A DNA stretch of 64,000 nucleotides from positions 464,745 through 528,744 of the forward strand of contig CAWGOF010000001.1 in the NCBI GenBank assembly GCA_963824225.1, in the 5' to 3' direction. Source of the stretch: CAWGOF01 sp963824225 (GTDB lineage: Bacteria > Acidobacteriota > Polarisedimenticolia > Polarisedimenticolales > Polarisedimenticolaceae). Numbering within the stretch: the stretch's first letter is position 1; each line of letters begins with the position of its first letter. Below, piece after piece: positions 21,126 to 34,205 of the stretch. The notes below the pieces were generated by a model that did not search any database, was not told the DNA's origin, and saw nothing but the letters and a program-made list of their open reading frames with translations. The translations under genes and the position numbers were made by a program.

Positions 21126-23221
21126 TACGCTTTCCTCCCCGCCTCTCCGGCGAGCTCCCGGATGTCGAAGTCCTGCGTCAGCAGTTCCCGTAGCCGCGCG
21201 AGCAACCCGAGGCGATGGGCGCTGGCCTCCGGGTTCTGCGGGTCGAGCACCAGACAATCGACGAAGAACCGCTCGACCGGATCGATGAACGTGGCCAGCT
21301 CGTCCACGATGGCGCCGTACGCGCGGGCCTGCGCGAGCTCCCGGAGGCGGCCGATCGCGCGATCGATCTGCTGCTCGAGGGACCGCGCGGCCTCGGCCTC
21401 GTCGCGATACGCTCGGCCTGCGGGCCGGGGTCCCGCCTGGGCCAAGATGTGGTCGACCCGGTCGGTCAGCTGGACCAGCTTGCGAAAGTCCTCGCGGCCG
21501 CGCACGCGGGTCAGCGCGTCGAGTCGCGCGCGCACGTCCCCCGCGGCCCAGCCGAGCGCGGCCGCGTCGACGTTCGGGCGCAGCGCCGCACGGATCTCGT
21601 TGCTCGTGAACGCGAGATCTCGGAACGTGGCGCTGCGCCGATCGGCGAGGAACGCGAGCAGCGCGTCCGACCCGCCGGCGAGCCGTGCCAGCGCGTCGAG
21701 GCCCAGCGGCCAGTCCCGCGCGAGCAGGATGCGCAGGATCCCGTTGCCCGCCCGGCGCAGGGCGAACGGATCCTTCGACCCCGACGGCCGCTCGCCGGCA
21801 CCGAGGAGCGCGGCGATCGTGTCCAGCTTGTCGGCCACGGCGACGACGGCGCCGATCTCGGTTTCGGGCAGCGGGTCGTCCGGCCCGGCGGGACGGTAAT
21901 GCTCGTACACCGCCCGGGCGATCTCCTCGTCGGCACCTTCGGCGCGAAGGAGCAGGCCCCCGGCGATGCCCTGCAGCTCGGGGAACTCGCCGACGAGTCC
22001 GGTCACGAGGTCGTTCTTCGCCAGGCGGGCCGCGCGCTCGGCCAGATCGACGCGCCGCGGATCGAGGCCGATGGCCCGGGCCAGGGCGCCAGCGAGCGCG
22101 GCCGTGCGCTCGGCCTTGTCGGCATAGCTCCCGGCCCGCGCGTGGAACGCGACCCCTGCGAGATCGGCGCCGCGCGCCGCGAGCTCGACCTTGCGATCCT
22201 CCGTCCAGAAGAAGCGCGCGTCCTCGAGGCGGCCCGACACGACCCACTCGTTGCCGCGCCGCACGTGACCCGCGGTGTCCCGGTCGGTGTTCGCCACCGC
22301 GAGGAAACCGGCGACGAGCCCCCCGCCGGGCGCGTCGATCGCGAACGCCTTCTGGTGGTGCCGCAGCGTCGTCACGAGGATCTCGCGCGGCAGGTCGAGG
22401 TACGCCCGATCGAACGTCCCGCCGACGACGCCGGGCCATTCGAGCAGGTCGGCGACCTCGTTGAGCAGCGCGGGGTCCGGGACGAGCGTGCCCCCGAGCC
22501 GTCGAGCCAAGGCGTCGAGCGTCGATGCCAGCTCGGCGCGCCGACGCGCCGGATCGGCGATCACCGCGCCGCGCTCGAGGGCGGACGCGTACTCGTCGGC
22601 GTGCGTGAGCACGATCGGTCCCGCTGCGAGGAACCGGTGCGCCGCGCTCGTTCGACCGGCCGTCACGCCGAACATCGAGATCGGGAGGATCTCGGCTCCG
22701 TGGAGCGCCACGAGCCAGTGCACGGGTCTGACCCACCTTGGCGTTCCGTCGGCCCAGCGCATCGTCTTGGGGAACGACATCGCCTGGACCGCGCCGGGGA
22801 GCTGCTCGGCGAGGATCTCGGCCAGCGGCCGTCCGGCGACGCGGCGCTGGATCCCGGCGTAGGCCCCGCGCTCCGTGCGCATCTCGACGAGCGCGCGTGG
22901 ATCGATCCCGTGCTTCGCGGCGAAGCCCCTGGCGGCCTGCGTCGGCGCGCCGTCGGCACCGAACGCCGCCCGACTCGGCGGCCCGAGCAGCGTCTCGTCC
23001 CGATCGGGCTGCCGCGCGGCGACCCCTTCGCAGCGCACGGCGATCCGGCGCGAGCCGCCCCACGCGGTCGTCGCGCCGTGCCCGAGCGACGCGGCGTCGA
23101 GCAGACCCACGAGGGCGTGCTCGAGGTCGGCGGCGGCGCGCGGGACCATCCGCGCCGGGATCTCCTCGCACCCGATCTCGATCAACATGGGCTCGAGCGC
23201 GACCTCGGGGGCGCGGCTCAC
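21125..23221 (-). CDS. glyS: Glycyl-tRNA synthetase beta subunit
   Basis: Beta chain of the alpha2-beta2 bacterial glycyl-tRNA synthetase; carries tRNA-binding and editing-like regions. 698 residues with no frame break. Seen: LIEIGCEEIPARMVPRAAAD, SFPKTMRWADGTPRWVRPVH, LVTTLRHHQKAFAID, LEDARFFWTEDRKV, and the DALRP-type tail region. GTG 23219-23221 overlaps the glyQ stop (GTGA). ATG at 23186-23188 (MLIEIGCEE) is a plausible alternative because the family often starts just before the LxEIGxEE motif. Confidence 0.95.
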
Positions 23222-24132
23222 GCCGGCTCCTGCGCCGCGCCCGCGAGCAGCGGGAAGCCCGCACGCCGCCGGGCTTCGACGTATGCGTCGGCCGCACGGC
23301 AGGCCAGGCGTCGCACGCGTCCGATCGCCGCCGCGCGCTCGGTGACGCTGAGCGCGCCGCGCGCGTCGAGCACGTTGAACAGGTGCGAGCAGCGCAGCGT
23401 CGATTCGTAGGCCGGCAGCACGAGCGCTTGGCCCTCGCCCGCGGGCGATTGCCGCTCGAGCAGCCGCTGCGCCTCGCGCTCCCAGTCGTCGAAGTGCCGG
23501 CGCAGGAGCGCGACGTCCGCGTCGACGAACGAGTACTGCGAGTGCTCGACCTCTTCGGCGCGGCGCACGTCCCCGTAGGACAGGCTCGCGTTCCACGGGA
23601 TGTCGAAGATGTTGCGGATGTCGTTCAGGAACATGCAGATGCGCTCGATCCCGTAGGTCAGCTCGACCGAGATCGGGGCGAGCTCCTGTCCCCCGACCTG
23701 CTGGAAGTACGTGAACTGGGAGATCTCCATCCCGTCCATCAGCACCTGCCACCCCACGCCGGCCGCGCCGAGCGTCGGGGCCTCCCAGTTGTCTTCCTCG
23801 AAGCGAATGTCGTGCTCCTGCGGCCGAACGCCGAACGCACGCAGCGAGTCGAGGTACTGGTCCTGCACGTCGAGCGGCGCGGGCTTGAGCAGCACCTGGT
23901 ACTGGTAGTGCTTGTACACGCGCATCGGGTTCTCGCCGAACCGTCCGTCGGCCGGCCGGCGCGACGGCTGACAGTAGGCGACGCGCCACGGCTCGGGCCC
24001 GAGGGCCCGGAAGAACGTGTCCGGATGCATCGTTCCGGCCCCGACCTCGAGATCGTAGGGCTGGTCGAGCACGCAACCGCGCTCGCCCCAGTAGCGGTGC
24101 AGCGCGTGGAGCAGATCTTGGAACGTCGTCAC
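23218..24132 (-). CDS. glyQ: Glycyl-tRNA synthetase alpha subunit
   Basis: Catalytic class II alpha chain. 304 residues. Seen: FQDLLHALHRYWGERGCVLD start, DLEVGAGTMHPDTFFRALGP, CQPSRRPADGRFGENPMRV, KHYQYQVLLKPAP, GWQVLMDGMEISQFTYFQQV, LTYGIERICMF and YDVRRAEEVEHSQYSF-like segment. GTG 24130-24132 overlaps the recO stop. The glyQ-glyS pair followed by ppdK is the order I associate with deltaproteobacteria-type genomes. Confidence 0.97.
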   Translation of the reverse strand: MTTFQDLLHALHRYWGERGCVLDQPYDLEVGAGTMHPDTFFRALGPEPWRVAYCQPSRRPADGRFGENPMRVYKHYQYQVLLKPAPLDVQDQYLDSLRAFGVRPQEHDIRFEEDNWEAPTLGAAGVGWQVLMDGMEISQFTYFQQVGGQELAPISVELTYGIERICMFLNDIRNIFDIPWNASLSYGDVRRAEEVEHSQYSFVDADVALLRRHFDDWEREAQRLLERQSPAGEGQALVLPAYESTLRCSHLFNVLDARGALSVTERAAAIGRVRRLACRAADAYVEARRRAGFPLLAGAAQEPA

Positions 24133-24902
24133 GAGGCGTCCGCCGCTCCGAGGGCCGCACGCAGGTGCCGATAGCTGCGGAACCGTGTCTCGGCGAACGT
24201 CTCGAGCGTTCCGCGCAGCAGCGCTTCGAGGGCCCCGTCCGGTCGCCCGAGCGTGGGCGGGGCGGGCACCTGGTCCGGTGGCCGGACGCGCGCGGCGGCG
24301 CAGAACGCGAGATCCTCGGCCGAGAGCCGCCGGCCCCGTCGCTCGGACGTCGCGTCACACGCGCGACACACGACGCGGCTCGTGGGATCGACGAACGCGG
24401 GCTCGGGAGCGACGATCGAGGTGCCGCAGCTCGCACAGGCGTCGAGCGCGGGGAGCAGGCCGTGGATCCGCGCCATCCAGTACTCGAAGTATCGAAGGAC
24501 GGGCAGCACCGGGACCCGCGCGTCGAGCGCGTCGAGGACGGCGCCGAGCAGCCGGAACACCGGGGGATCGGGCTGCTCCTCGCGGGCGAACGCCGAGGCG
24601 ACCTCGATCACCACGGCGCACGCGGCCTGCAGCGCGGGATCGCTCTGCATCGTGGCGAACGACCGTTGGCCCTCGACGCCGTCGATCCGCGACAGCTCAC
24701 GTCCGGGCAGCGCGTCGGTCCAGGCGACGCGCACGCGCGTCAGCGGCTCGAGCGCCGCCCCGAACCGCTTGCGGCTGCGCCGCGCCGCCTTGGCGACGCC
24801 GCGCACCTTGCCGTGCTCCAGGGTGAAGAAGCTCACGATCAGATCGGCTTCGCCCAGCGGCTGGGTTCGTAGAACGTAGCCCTCGTCCGTGAGCTGCCTC
24901 AT
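24129..24902 (-). CDS. recO: DNA repair protein RecO
   Basis: Recombination mediator of the RecFOR pathway that loads RecA on SSB-coated gaps. 257 residues. N-terminal OB fold: DEGYVLRTQPLGEADLIVSF, LEHGKVRGVAKAARRSRKRF; helical middle; zinc-finger cysteines in CASCG...VVCRACD. ATG 24900-24902 is preceded by an extended -10 box rather than a strong Shine-Dalgarno sequence. Follows era with a 65-base gap, the largest gap in this operon, so recO-glyQ-glyS-ppdK may have their own promoter. Confidence 0.92.
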   Translation of the reverse strand: MRQLTDEGYVLRTQPLGEADLIVSFFTLEHGKVRGVAKAARRSRKRFGAALEPLTRVRVAWTDALPGRELSRIDGVEGQRSFATMQSDPALQAACAVVIEVASAFAREEQPDPPVFRLLGAVLDALDARVPVLPVLRYFEYWMARIHGLLPALDACASCGTSIVAPEPAFVDPTSRVVCRACDATSERRGRRLSAEDLAFCAAARVRPPDQVPAPPTLGRPDGALEALLRGTLETFAETRFRSYRHLRAALGAADAS

Positions 24903-24924
24903 GGAGCGCTCGGAAAAGGGGCCG

Positions 24925-24933
24925 ATCCTAGCA
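24925..24933 (-). promoter_or_regulatory. Candidate extended -10 upstream of recO
   Basis: Coding strand TGCTAGGAT (TGn plus TAGGAT) in the 65-base era-recO gap. Predicted start near 24918, giving a 15-base leader. No convincing -35. It shares the TGCTAnnnT form with boxes before yceD, phoH, accC and the phosphodiesterase gene. Confidence 0.45.
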
Positions 24934-24967
24934 CATCGTCGCGCACGGAACGGCGCGCGGCCGTGTC

Positions 24968-25873
24968 TCAGGCGAGCCCGAGCTCGCGCAGCGTCCGCTC
25001 GTCGTCGCGCCAGTCGCGCCGCGTGCGAACGACGAGGTGCAGGATCGCCGGCCGCCCGAGACGCCGCTCGATCTCGAGCCGCGCGGCGGTTCCCACGTCG
25101 CGAATCCGCGACCCGCCCCGCCCGATCACGATCTTCTTCTGCGAATCGCGCTCGACCAGGATCGACGCCGCGACCTCGAGCGTGCGCGAATCGGCGTCGA
25201 TCCAGTGGTCGACGACGACCGCGGTCGCGTGTGGCAGCTCCTGTCGGAGCTCGGTCAGCAGCTGCTCGCGAATCCATTCCGCGACGAGCACGCGCTCGGG
25301 CTGGTCGGTCAGGAAGTCCGCCGGATACGGCGGCGGGACGCCAGGCAGATGGGACAGCAGCACGTCGACCAGCGTCTCGAGACCCTCGCCCGTCCGAGCG
25401 GAGACCGGCACGACGTCGGCGAACCCGAGCGCGGCGAGCTCGGCCATTTGCGGCAGGAGCTCCGTGCGCGGGCGCACGAGGTCGACCTTGTTCAGCGCGC
25501 AGACACGGTTCTCGGTCGTCCGCATCACGAGATCGGCGGCGCGCCGGTCCCCCGGACCGAGCCCGCACTCCGCATCGACGACGAGCAGCCCGACGTCCAC
25601 CTCGGCCGCCGATCGGGCCGCGATCTCGACCATCGCCTGGTTCATGCGGTGGCGGGGTTCGTGCAGGCCTGGTGTGTCGACGAACGCCAGCTGGCCCCGA
25701 TCGGGCAGCGTGAGCACGCCGACGAGGCGCCGGCGCGTGGTCTGGGCCGCGGCACCGACGGCGGCGAGGTCGACGCCCACGAGCCGGTTGAGCAGCGAGG
25801 ACTTGCCCACGTTCGTCCATCCCACGAGGGCCACGAACCCGCTACGCTCGGCCGACGCTCGGTCCTCGGTCAC
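24968..25873 (-). CDS. era: GTPase Era
   Basis: Ribosome-assembly GTPase acting on the 3' end of 16S rRNA. 301 residues. G1 GWTNVGKSSLLN (family usually GRPNVGKS), switch QTTRRRLVG, G3 DTPG in FVDTPGLHEPRH, G4 NKVD, G5 VSARTGEG; C-terminal KH domain with KKIVIGRGGSRIRDVG. GTG 25871-25873 overlaps the preceding stop (GTGA). Intact frame. Confidence 0.96.
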   Translation of the reverse strand: MTEDRASAERSGFVALVGWTNVGKSSLLNRLVGVDLAAVGAAAQTTRRRLVGVLTLPDRGQLAFVDTPGLHEPRHRMNQAMVEIAARSAAEVDVGLLVVDAECGLGPGDRRAADLVMRTTENRVCALNKVDLVRPRTELLPQMAELAALGFADVVPVSARTGEGLETLVDVLLSHLPGVPPPYPADFLTDQPERVLVAEWIREQLLTELRQELPHATAVVVDHWIDADSRTLEVAASILVERDSQKKIVIGRGGSRIRDVGTAARLEIERRLGRPAILHLVVRTRRDWRDDERTLRELGLA

Positions 25874-27154
25874 GGGGTGTCCGCCGAACCGACCTCCGAT
25901 CCGGATCGACGCACGCGGACGCTCTGCACGCGGCGATCGTCGGCCGCGAGGACCTCGACCGTCAGACCGTGCACCGACGTGGACTCGCCCGCCGTTGGCA
26001 CGCGCCCGAACTTCGACACGACGAGTCCCCCGACCGTGTCGAAGTCGCGGTCGCCGAACTCCACGCCGAACAACGTCTCGAGCTCTTCCACGTGCGCCAC
26101 CGCGTCGACGACCCACGAGCCGTCGTTCTCCGTCCGTACGAGAGGTGCTTCGGCGTCGTGCTCGTCGCGGATGTCGCCGACGATCTCCTCCAGGACGTCC
26201 TCGAGCGTGACCAGGCCGGCGACGCCGCCGTACTCGTCGACCACGACCACGAGATGCGTGCGCTGACGCATCTCGGCCAGGAGCTCGGCGGCCGAGAGCG
26301 TTTCCGGCACGAACACCGCGGGCCGGACGAACTCGGCGATCGGCCGATCCTCGCCGTGCTCGTCCCACGCCTGGAACAGGTCGCGGCCGTGCAGCATGCC
26401 GACGATGTTGTCGATCGAATCCCGGAACACCGGGAGCCGGGAGTGGCCGACCTCGAGCAATCGGGTGCGAGCCGCCGCGACCCGCGTGTCGGCCGGGAGC
26501 GCGACGATGTCCGTACGGGGGGTCATGATCTCGCGCACGAGCGTCGCGTCGAGATCGACGATGCCACGCATCATCTCGCCCTCGGTCGCCTCGAGGAGAC
26601 CGGTCGCGCTCACCGACCTCGATCAGCGCTTCGACCTCCTCTTCCTGCACCGCCTCGGTCGACTCGGCCGCGCCGGGGGCCGCGGCGCGCAGGCGCTCCT
26701 CGAGGCGCCCGAGCGGCGCGAGCAGCGGCAGGAACACCGCGTGGGCGAGCCGTAGGAGCCAAGCCGTCGTGCGCAGCGCGCGGCGCGGATCGCGGGCGGC
26801 GAGCGCACGCGCCACACCGGCCTCGAGGGCCACGGCCCCCACGATCCCGGCCGCGCCGATGCCGACCGTCGGGCCTCGAGCGACGCCGAGCCCCGCTGCG
26901 GCGAGCGTGAAGCCGAGTCCCGCACCGAGCAGACACACCGAGCGTAGGAGCAGCGCCGCGGCGCGATGGCGGGACGTCGCTCGGGCCACGGTCTCGAGGA
27001 ACGCGAGCTGCGGCGTCTTCGCTGGCCATCCGGCGCAGCGCCGGACGCGTCAGCGCCGGCGATCGCCTCGATCGCCACCGACAGCGCCGAGATCGACGAT
27101 CAGGAGCGCGACGCCGCACACGAGCGCGACGGTGCCGAGCGGCGATTCGCTCAT
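25870..27154 (-). CDS. CorC/HlyC-type CBS-domain membrane protein (four indels)
   Basis: About 426 residues after repair. N-terminal membrane part: GTVALVCGVALLIVDLGA, then two more hydrophobic stretches (AALLLRSVCLLGAGLGFTLA; GIVGAVALEAGVA), matching the DUF21/CNNM position but divergent in sequence. C-terminal half is standard: IMTPRTDIVALPAD, LLEVGHSRLPVFRDSIDNIV, VVVVDEYGGVAGLVTLEDVL (CBS pair) and the transporter-associated domain with DFDTVGGLVVSKFGRVP. Known relatives act in Mg/Co efflux. Indels near 27100, 27060, 27015 and 26608 are third-position type. ATG 27152-27154 overlaps the ybeY stop. Confidence 0.83.
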
Positions 27155-27592
27155 CGCGCGAGCTGGCGCGCCAGGCGGCGCTCGAGACGGAGCATCTCGC
27201 CGTCGTCGCGCTCGTGGTCGTAGCCCAGCAGGTGCAGATAGCCGTGCAGCACGAGGCGCTCGAGCTCCCGGGCCAGCGCATGCCGCGGCCCGCGCGCCTG
27301 CCGCGCGGCCTGGGCCACCGAGATGGCGATGTCGCCGAGATGGACGCCGACCGTCCGGACGCCGGCGGCCATCGCCGGGGAACGACAGCACGTCGGTCGT
27401 CGTGCGTCCTTGCGCGCGGAAGCGCGCGGTTCAGGCCGATCATCGCGCGGTCCGACACGAGGCACACGGCGAGCGCGTCGCCCCGCACCGGGGGATGCGC
27501 GGCGACGAGCCGATCGACGAACGCGCCCAGGGCCCGCGTATCGACGCGCCGCGCACGCTGGCGGTTCGACGATCTCGACGCTCGACGCTCAT
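27151..27592 (-). CDS. ybeY: Endoribonuclease YbeY (about four indels)
   Basis: Metal-dependent RNase for 16S rRNA 3' processing and ribosome quality control. About 145 residues after repair. Seen: NRQRARRVDTRALGAFVDRL, VCLVSDRAMIGLNRA, LSFPGD, HLGDIAISVAQAARQARG and the zinc motif HGYLHLLGYDHERDD with three histidines. Indels near 27575, 27565, 27425 and 27370. ATG 27590-27592 overlaps the pgpH stop as ATGA. Confidence 0.88.
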
Positions 27593-29893
27593 CGGCGGAC
27601 GTGGCCGGCCTCGACGCCGGCGGCGCCGCCGGCGGTCGCCCGAAATCGAACCCCGGGTAGTCGACGCGCTGGTGGTGCATGCTCACGAGCCGGCGCAGCA
27701 GCGCATCGCTGCACGCGCTCCAGGTCGGCGAACGTGAGGTCGCACTCGTCGAGCTGCCGTCGAGCACGATCGCGCTGCGTGACCTGGCGGATCATCTCCT
27801 GCAGCCGCGACGGCGTCGGCTCGTCGACCGTGCGCGCCGCGGCCTCGACCCCGTCGGCGAGCATGAAGATCGCCGCCTCCCTCGTCTGCGGCTTCGGCCC
27901 CGGATAGCGGAAGTCGTCGTCGCTCGAGCTCGCGTCGCCGGCGCGGCCGCCTGCTTGCGCCTTCTCGTAGAAGTAGGTCATCAGCCGCGTGCCGTGGTGC
28001 TGCGGGATGATGTCCACGATCTGCTCGGGCAGCCCCGCCTCGCGCGCCATGCGCGATCGCCGTCCTTGACGTGCGCGGCGATGATCAGCGCCGACATCGA
28101 CGGGTGCAGCGCGATCGTGCGGGTTCACGCCGCGCTGGTTCTCGACGTAGTACTCCGGCTTCGCGGATCTTGCCGACGTCGTGGTAGAACGCGGCGACGC
28201 GGCAGAACAGCGAGTTCGCGCCGATCGCCTTGCGCCGCCTCCTCGGCCAGCGTCCCGACGACCAGGCAGTGGTTGTACGAGCCGGGGGCCTTGACGCGCG
28301 AGCTGCGACAGCAGCGGGTTGTTCGACGTTGGACAGCTCGAGCAGCCGGATGTCGGTCAGGACGCTGAACAGCCCCTCGAGCAGCGGAAGCGCGAACGAG
28401 ACGAGCAGCCCGACGCCCACCGCGCCACCCGACGAAGGCCAGCGCCGCCCCGTACAGCGCCGCGGGCAGCGGCTCGGCGCCGCTGCGCAGCGCGTCGAGC
28501 GCCAGCGCGGCGACGGCTCCGAGCGCCGCCGACGACCAGGCCGGCGCGCAGCAGCGCGGCGCGCTCGCGGTAGGTCGAGACGGCGTAGATCCCGGCGCAC
28601 TGGACGAGCAGCGCCCACGTCATGGCGTACGCGTCCCAGCCGGTGACGAGCGCCGAACAGGACGGCCGTGAAGCCGGCGTACACCGTGGCGATGCGGCCG
28701 TTGGCCAGGAGCGCCACGAGGATCGCGCCCGCGCCGAGCGGGACCAGGTACAGCGGCTCGCGGGCGCATCGAACGGCGGGCCGAGCCCGGTCAAGATCCG
28801 TTCGACGATCCACGGGATCGCACGCGCGGCGACCAGCATGGCCAGCGAGCACCAGGACGAACAGCGCGTGCAGGTGCGCGGACCTTGCGGAACCGCCGCT
28901 GGTGGTAGGCGCGTAGCGGCAGAGGAAGAACGCGAGCAGTTCCGAACACGCACGAGCCATCCCGCGACCTGGATCCGTCGGCCGCGGGCCCACGAGGCGC
29001 GGCTCGCCGCGTCGAGCCGCTCGATGTCCGCGCGGTCACGACCTGGCCCTGGCGGACCAGCGTCGTCCCCGCGCGCCACGCGGACCTTCACTTGCGCCAC
29101 CTCCGCGGCCGCCGCTTCCCGTCGGGCGTGCGTCTCCTCGGAATCGAAGTGCACGTTCGCGTCGACGAACGAGGCGACGTAGCGAGCCGAGCGCACGCTC
29201 GTCCGCGGCGCGGAGCGTCAGGCCGGCCTCGACCGCTTCGGCGACCTCGCGCCGCGCCTGGTCCATGTCGACGAACCCGGCGTAGTCGAGGACGCGTTGC
29301 TCGCGGTGACCCGGAACGCGCAGCAGCAGGATCGCCGGCTCGCGCTCGAGCAGCGCACGATTGCCGATCACCAGGTGGTCGAGCGCGCTCGCGAGAGCGG
29401 TCGTTGCGGCACGCTCGACGGCCGGGTCGAAGCGCAGGCGCTCGAGCACCGCCCGGGCGTCGACGGCCGAGGGGCTGGCCCCCGGCGCGTCGGGTGCCGT
29501 GGGGCCTAGCCCCGAGCGGCCGTCCTCGAACACGCGGGCCAGGAGCTCGACCAGCGCGCGCCCGCGCGCGACGTCGTGGACGTACACGTCGGGGACGCGC
29601 GCCCGCGCCTCGCGGCGACGCTCGTCGGTCGCCAGCTCGTCCACGACGTCGACGTCGTGGGTCGCGCGGACCTCGACCGGCGCCGGCGCGCCCACACGGA
29701 ACGTCTCCGGATCGGGCGGCGTCGATTCGGCACGCAGCACGAGCAGCAGGCACGTCCCCACGAGCGCGGCGCCCCACAGACCGTCGGCGCCGAGCGTGCG
29801 ATCGACGATCCGGCGCAGTCGCTGCCGCCGGGCGGCGGACAGCCGCGGAGCTCGCCAGGCGCTCGGAGTGGGCGAGGGACCGTCGGCGCTCAT
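27589..29893 (-). CDS. pgpH: 7TM-HD phosphodiesterase PgpH/YqfF (many indels)
   Basis: Membrane receptor-phosphodiesterase; characterised relatives hydrolyse c-di-AMP. About 765 residues. An N-terminal membrane helix (LWGAALVGTCLLLVL) is followed by the extracellular 7TMR-HDED domain (RATHDVDVVDELATDERRRE), a multi-helix membrane region around 28850-28350 in several broken frames, then the HD domain: SYNHCLVVGTLAEEA, FCRVAAFYHDVGKIR, IIPQHHGTRLMTYFYEKA, REAAIFMLADGVEAAART, ending near HHQRVDYPGFDFG. ATG 29891-29893 overlaps the phoH stop. The membrane part holds the highest indel density here, so its exact sequence cannot be read. The TGA at 27589-27591 is inferred from the overlap pattern. 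Confidence 0.85.
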
Positions 29894-30891
29894 CGCGCGC
29901 CGTTCCCTCCGTCCCGCGTCGCCGACTGCCGCTTCTCGGCATCGTGCCGGTCGTAGGCCAGGATGATCCGCTGGACCAGCGGATGGCGCACCACGTCGTT
30001 CTCGTCGAACGTGACGAACTCGATCCCGCGGATCCCGGCCACGATCTCGCGCGACCTCGACCAGCCCCGATACCTGCTGGGCCGGCAGGTCGATCTGCGT
30101 GACGTCGCCCGTGACGACGGCCTTCGAGTCGAATCCGATCCGCGTCAGGAACATCTTCATCTGCTCGGGCGTCGTGTTCTGGGCCTCGTCGAGGATCATG
30201 AACGAGTGGTTCAGGGTCCGACCGCGCATGAACGCCAGGGGCGCGACCTCGATCGCTCCCTGCTCCATCAGGCGCTCGGCCCGCGACGGCTCGAGCATGT
30301 CGTACAGCGCGTCGTACAGCGGGTCGCAGGTACGGATCGACCTTCGCCGCGATGTCCCCGGGCAGGAACCCGAGCCGCTCGCCGGCCTCGACCGCCGGTC
30401 GGGCGAGAATGATGCGCTGGACGCGGCTTCGCGTTCAGCAGCGACACCGCCATCGCCACGGCGAGGTACGTCTTGCCCGTCCCGGCCGGGCCGATGCCGA
30501 ACACCAGGTCGTTGTCCCGGATCGACTCGACGTAGTGCAGCTGGTTGGTCGACTTGGGCACGACCGATTTCTTGACCGACGTGTCGATCCGGGCGTCGAC
30601 GAAGTGGTCCAACAGCCGCACGCCGGGATCGCGGCGCTTGAGCGCGACCGCGGTGCGCAGCTCGTTGCGTCCGAGCGGGACCCCGCGGTCGTTCAGCCCC
30701 GCGAGCTGGCGCAGGAGGTCCGTGACCGCAGCGACGCGGTCACCGTCGGGCTCGCCTTCGGCCGCGATCGTGACCTCGTTGCCGCGGGCCGCGAGCCGAA
30801 CGTGGAACTGGTTCTCGATGAGCCGCAGCGCTTCGTCGTGGTGGGCGGCGATCGCCTCAATCAAGCGCGGGTCCAAGGTGATGGTGTTCAT
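29890..30891 (-). CDS. phoH: PhoH-family ATPase (three indels)
   Basis: Predicted cytoplasmic ATPase/helicase-like protein, often beside ybeY. 332 residues after repair. N-terminal single-strand-nucleic-acid-like domain (ENQFHVRLAARGNEVTIAAE), Walker A FGIGPAGTGKTYLAVAMA, LRPLYDAL region, Walker B HSFMILDEAQNTTPEQMKMF, and RIGFDSKAVVTGDVTQIDLP. Indels near 30427, 30330 and 30054. In the conserved DPYLRPLYDAL stretch the Arg codon appears as cg followed by both a and c, a clear double wobble base. Start ATG 30889-30891. Confidence 0.9.
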
Positions 30892-31065
30892 GGACCGGAC
30901 GCTCGCTCGCGGGCCGGCACGACGCCGCTCGCGCGACGCCCCGGCGTGTCCCACGACCGCGTCTTGCGACTCCTCCCCGGCTCCGTCGGACCGGAGCGAT
31001 TCACCGCGAGAACGGTCGCCCCCGCGGGTGGGCAAAGCAAGCCCGACCGTTCCTCCCGGTCCAAA

Positions 31066-31074
31066 ACGCTAGCA
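31066..31074 (-). promoter_or_regulatory. Candidate extended -10 upstream of phoH
   Basis: Coding strand TGCTAGCGT in the 240-base gap 30892-31131 between aspS and phoH. The predicted start near 31059 would give a leader of about 170 bases. Apart from this box and a small GGGC/GCCC hairpin around 31030-31045 I see no gene or RNA motif in the gap. Weak evidence on its own; listed because it matches the TGCTAnnnT set. Confidence 0.35.
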
Positions 31075-31131
31075 CAGGCCTTCCTTCGCCGCTGCTCCCC
31101 ACCGGCCTAACCCGTTGAAGGAACTAGGGTT

Positions 31132-32915
<1,784 letters not shown>

Positions 32916-32919
<4 letters not shown>

Positions 32920-34178
32920 GGTGCTCCTCGGAGGCGCGCGAGGATGCCGCGCTCGTCGAGCGTCTCCTGCACGCCGCTCGTCAGGTCCTTGACGCCGAAC
33001 GTCGCGTGGGCGATCTCGTCGGGGCCCAAGAACACGGCGAACCGCGCGCCCTCGCGCTCCGCGCGCTTGAGCTGCGCGCCGAGCGGGCGCTCGACGAGCG
33101 TGACCACGATCCCGAGGCCCGCCCGGCGCAGGCGCGCCGCGAGCGCTTGCGTGGCGGACAGCGCGTCGGGAACGAGCGGCACGAGGAGCGCATCGGCCCG
33201 GAACGGCGCGACACGGGTATCGTCGAGCAGCAGGACCGCGCGCTCCATGCCCATGGCGAAGCCGAACCCCGGCACCGCGGGTCCACCGAGCTCCTCGACC
33301 AGACCGTCGTAGCGCCCACCGCCGAGGATCGCATTCTGCGCGCCGAGACGTTGCACGAGCACCTCGAACACGGTGCGGCGATAGTAATCCAGGCCGCGCA
33401 CGACGCGCGGGTCGACGCGATACCGCACGCCGGCGACGTCGAGACCCGAGCGCACGGCGCCGAAGTGCTCGGCGCACGGGGGACACAGACCGTCGAGCAG
33501 CGTGGGTGCGTCGGCCAGGATCGCTCGATCGTGCTCGACCTTGCAGTCGAGCACGCGCAGCGGGCTCTCCGCGGCCCGCCGCCGGCAGTCGTCGCACAAG
33601 CTGGGCAACCTCGGCGCGAGCCACTCGGACAGCCGCGCGGTGTACGGCTCGCGACACGTACGGTCGCCGACCGAGCCGAGGACGAGCTCGCGGTCCGCGA
33701 TCCCGAGCTCGTCGAGCAACAGGTCGACGAGGCCGATCGTCTCCACGTCGCCCGCCGGCTCGGGCGCCCCGAGGACCTCGGCGCCGATCTGATGGAACTG
33801 GCGCTGCCGACCCTTCTGCGGCCGCTCGTGGCGAAACATCGGGCCCAGGTAGAAGTAGCGCTCCGGATAGCCGCGGGCGACGTCGCGGTACAGCGCGTGC
33901 TCGACGAACGCCCGCACGACCGGCGCCGTGCCCTCCGGGCGCAGGCTCATCGAGTCGTCGCCACGCTCGATCGTGTACATCTCCTTGCGCACGATGTCCG
34001 AGCCCGGACCGACCGAGCGTACGAACAGGCGCGTGGCCTCGAGCAGCGGCGTCCGGATCTCGCGGAACCGGTAGCGCGCAAACACGTCGCGCGCCGTGCG
34101 CTCGAGGAACTCCCAGCGCGGGATCTCGCCGGGCAGGATGTCGTGCGTACCGCGCAGAGCTCGATAGCGCTCGCTCAT
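32916..34178 (-). CDS. hisS: Histidyl-tRNA synthetase
   Basis: Class II synthetase, 420 residues, intact. Starts MSERYRALRGTHDILPGE; motif 2 LGPMFRHERPQKGRQRQFHQ; His-specific RGLDYYRRTVFEV and GGGRYDGLVEELGG; anticodon-binding domain at the C-terminus. A cysteine set CDDCRR...CPPCAEH in the middle is a variable zinc-like insertion. Transcribed away from the PQQ gene; the 69-base gap contains an inverted repeat. Confidence 0.97.
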
Positions 34179-34205
34179 GGTCCCCACACGACGGAAAGGC
34201 GGCAC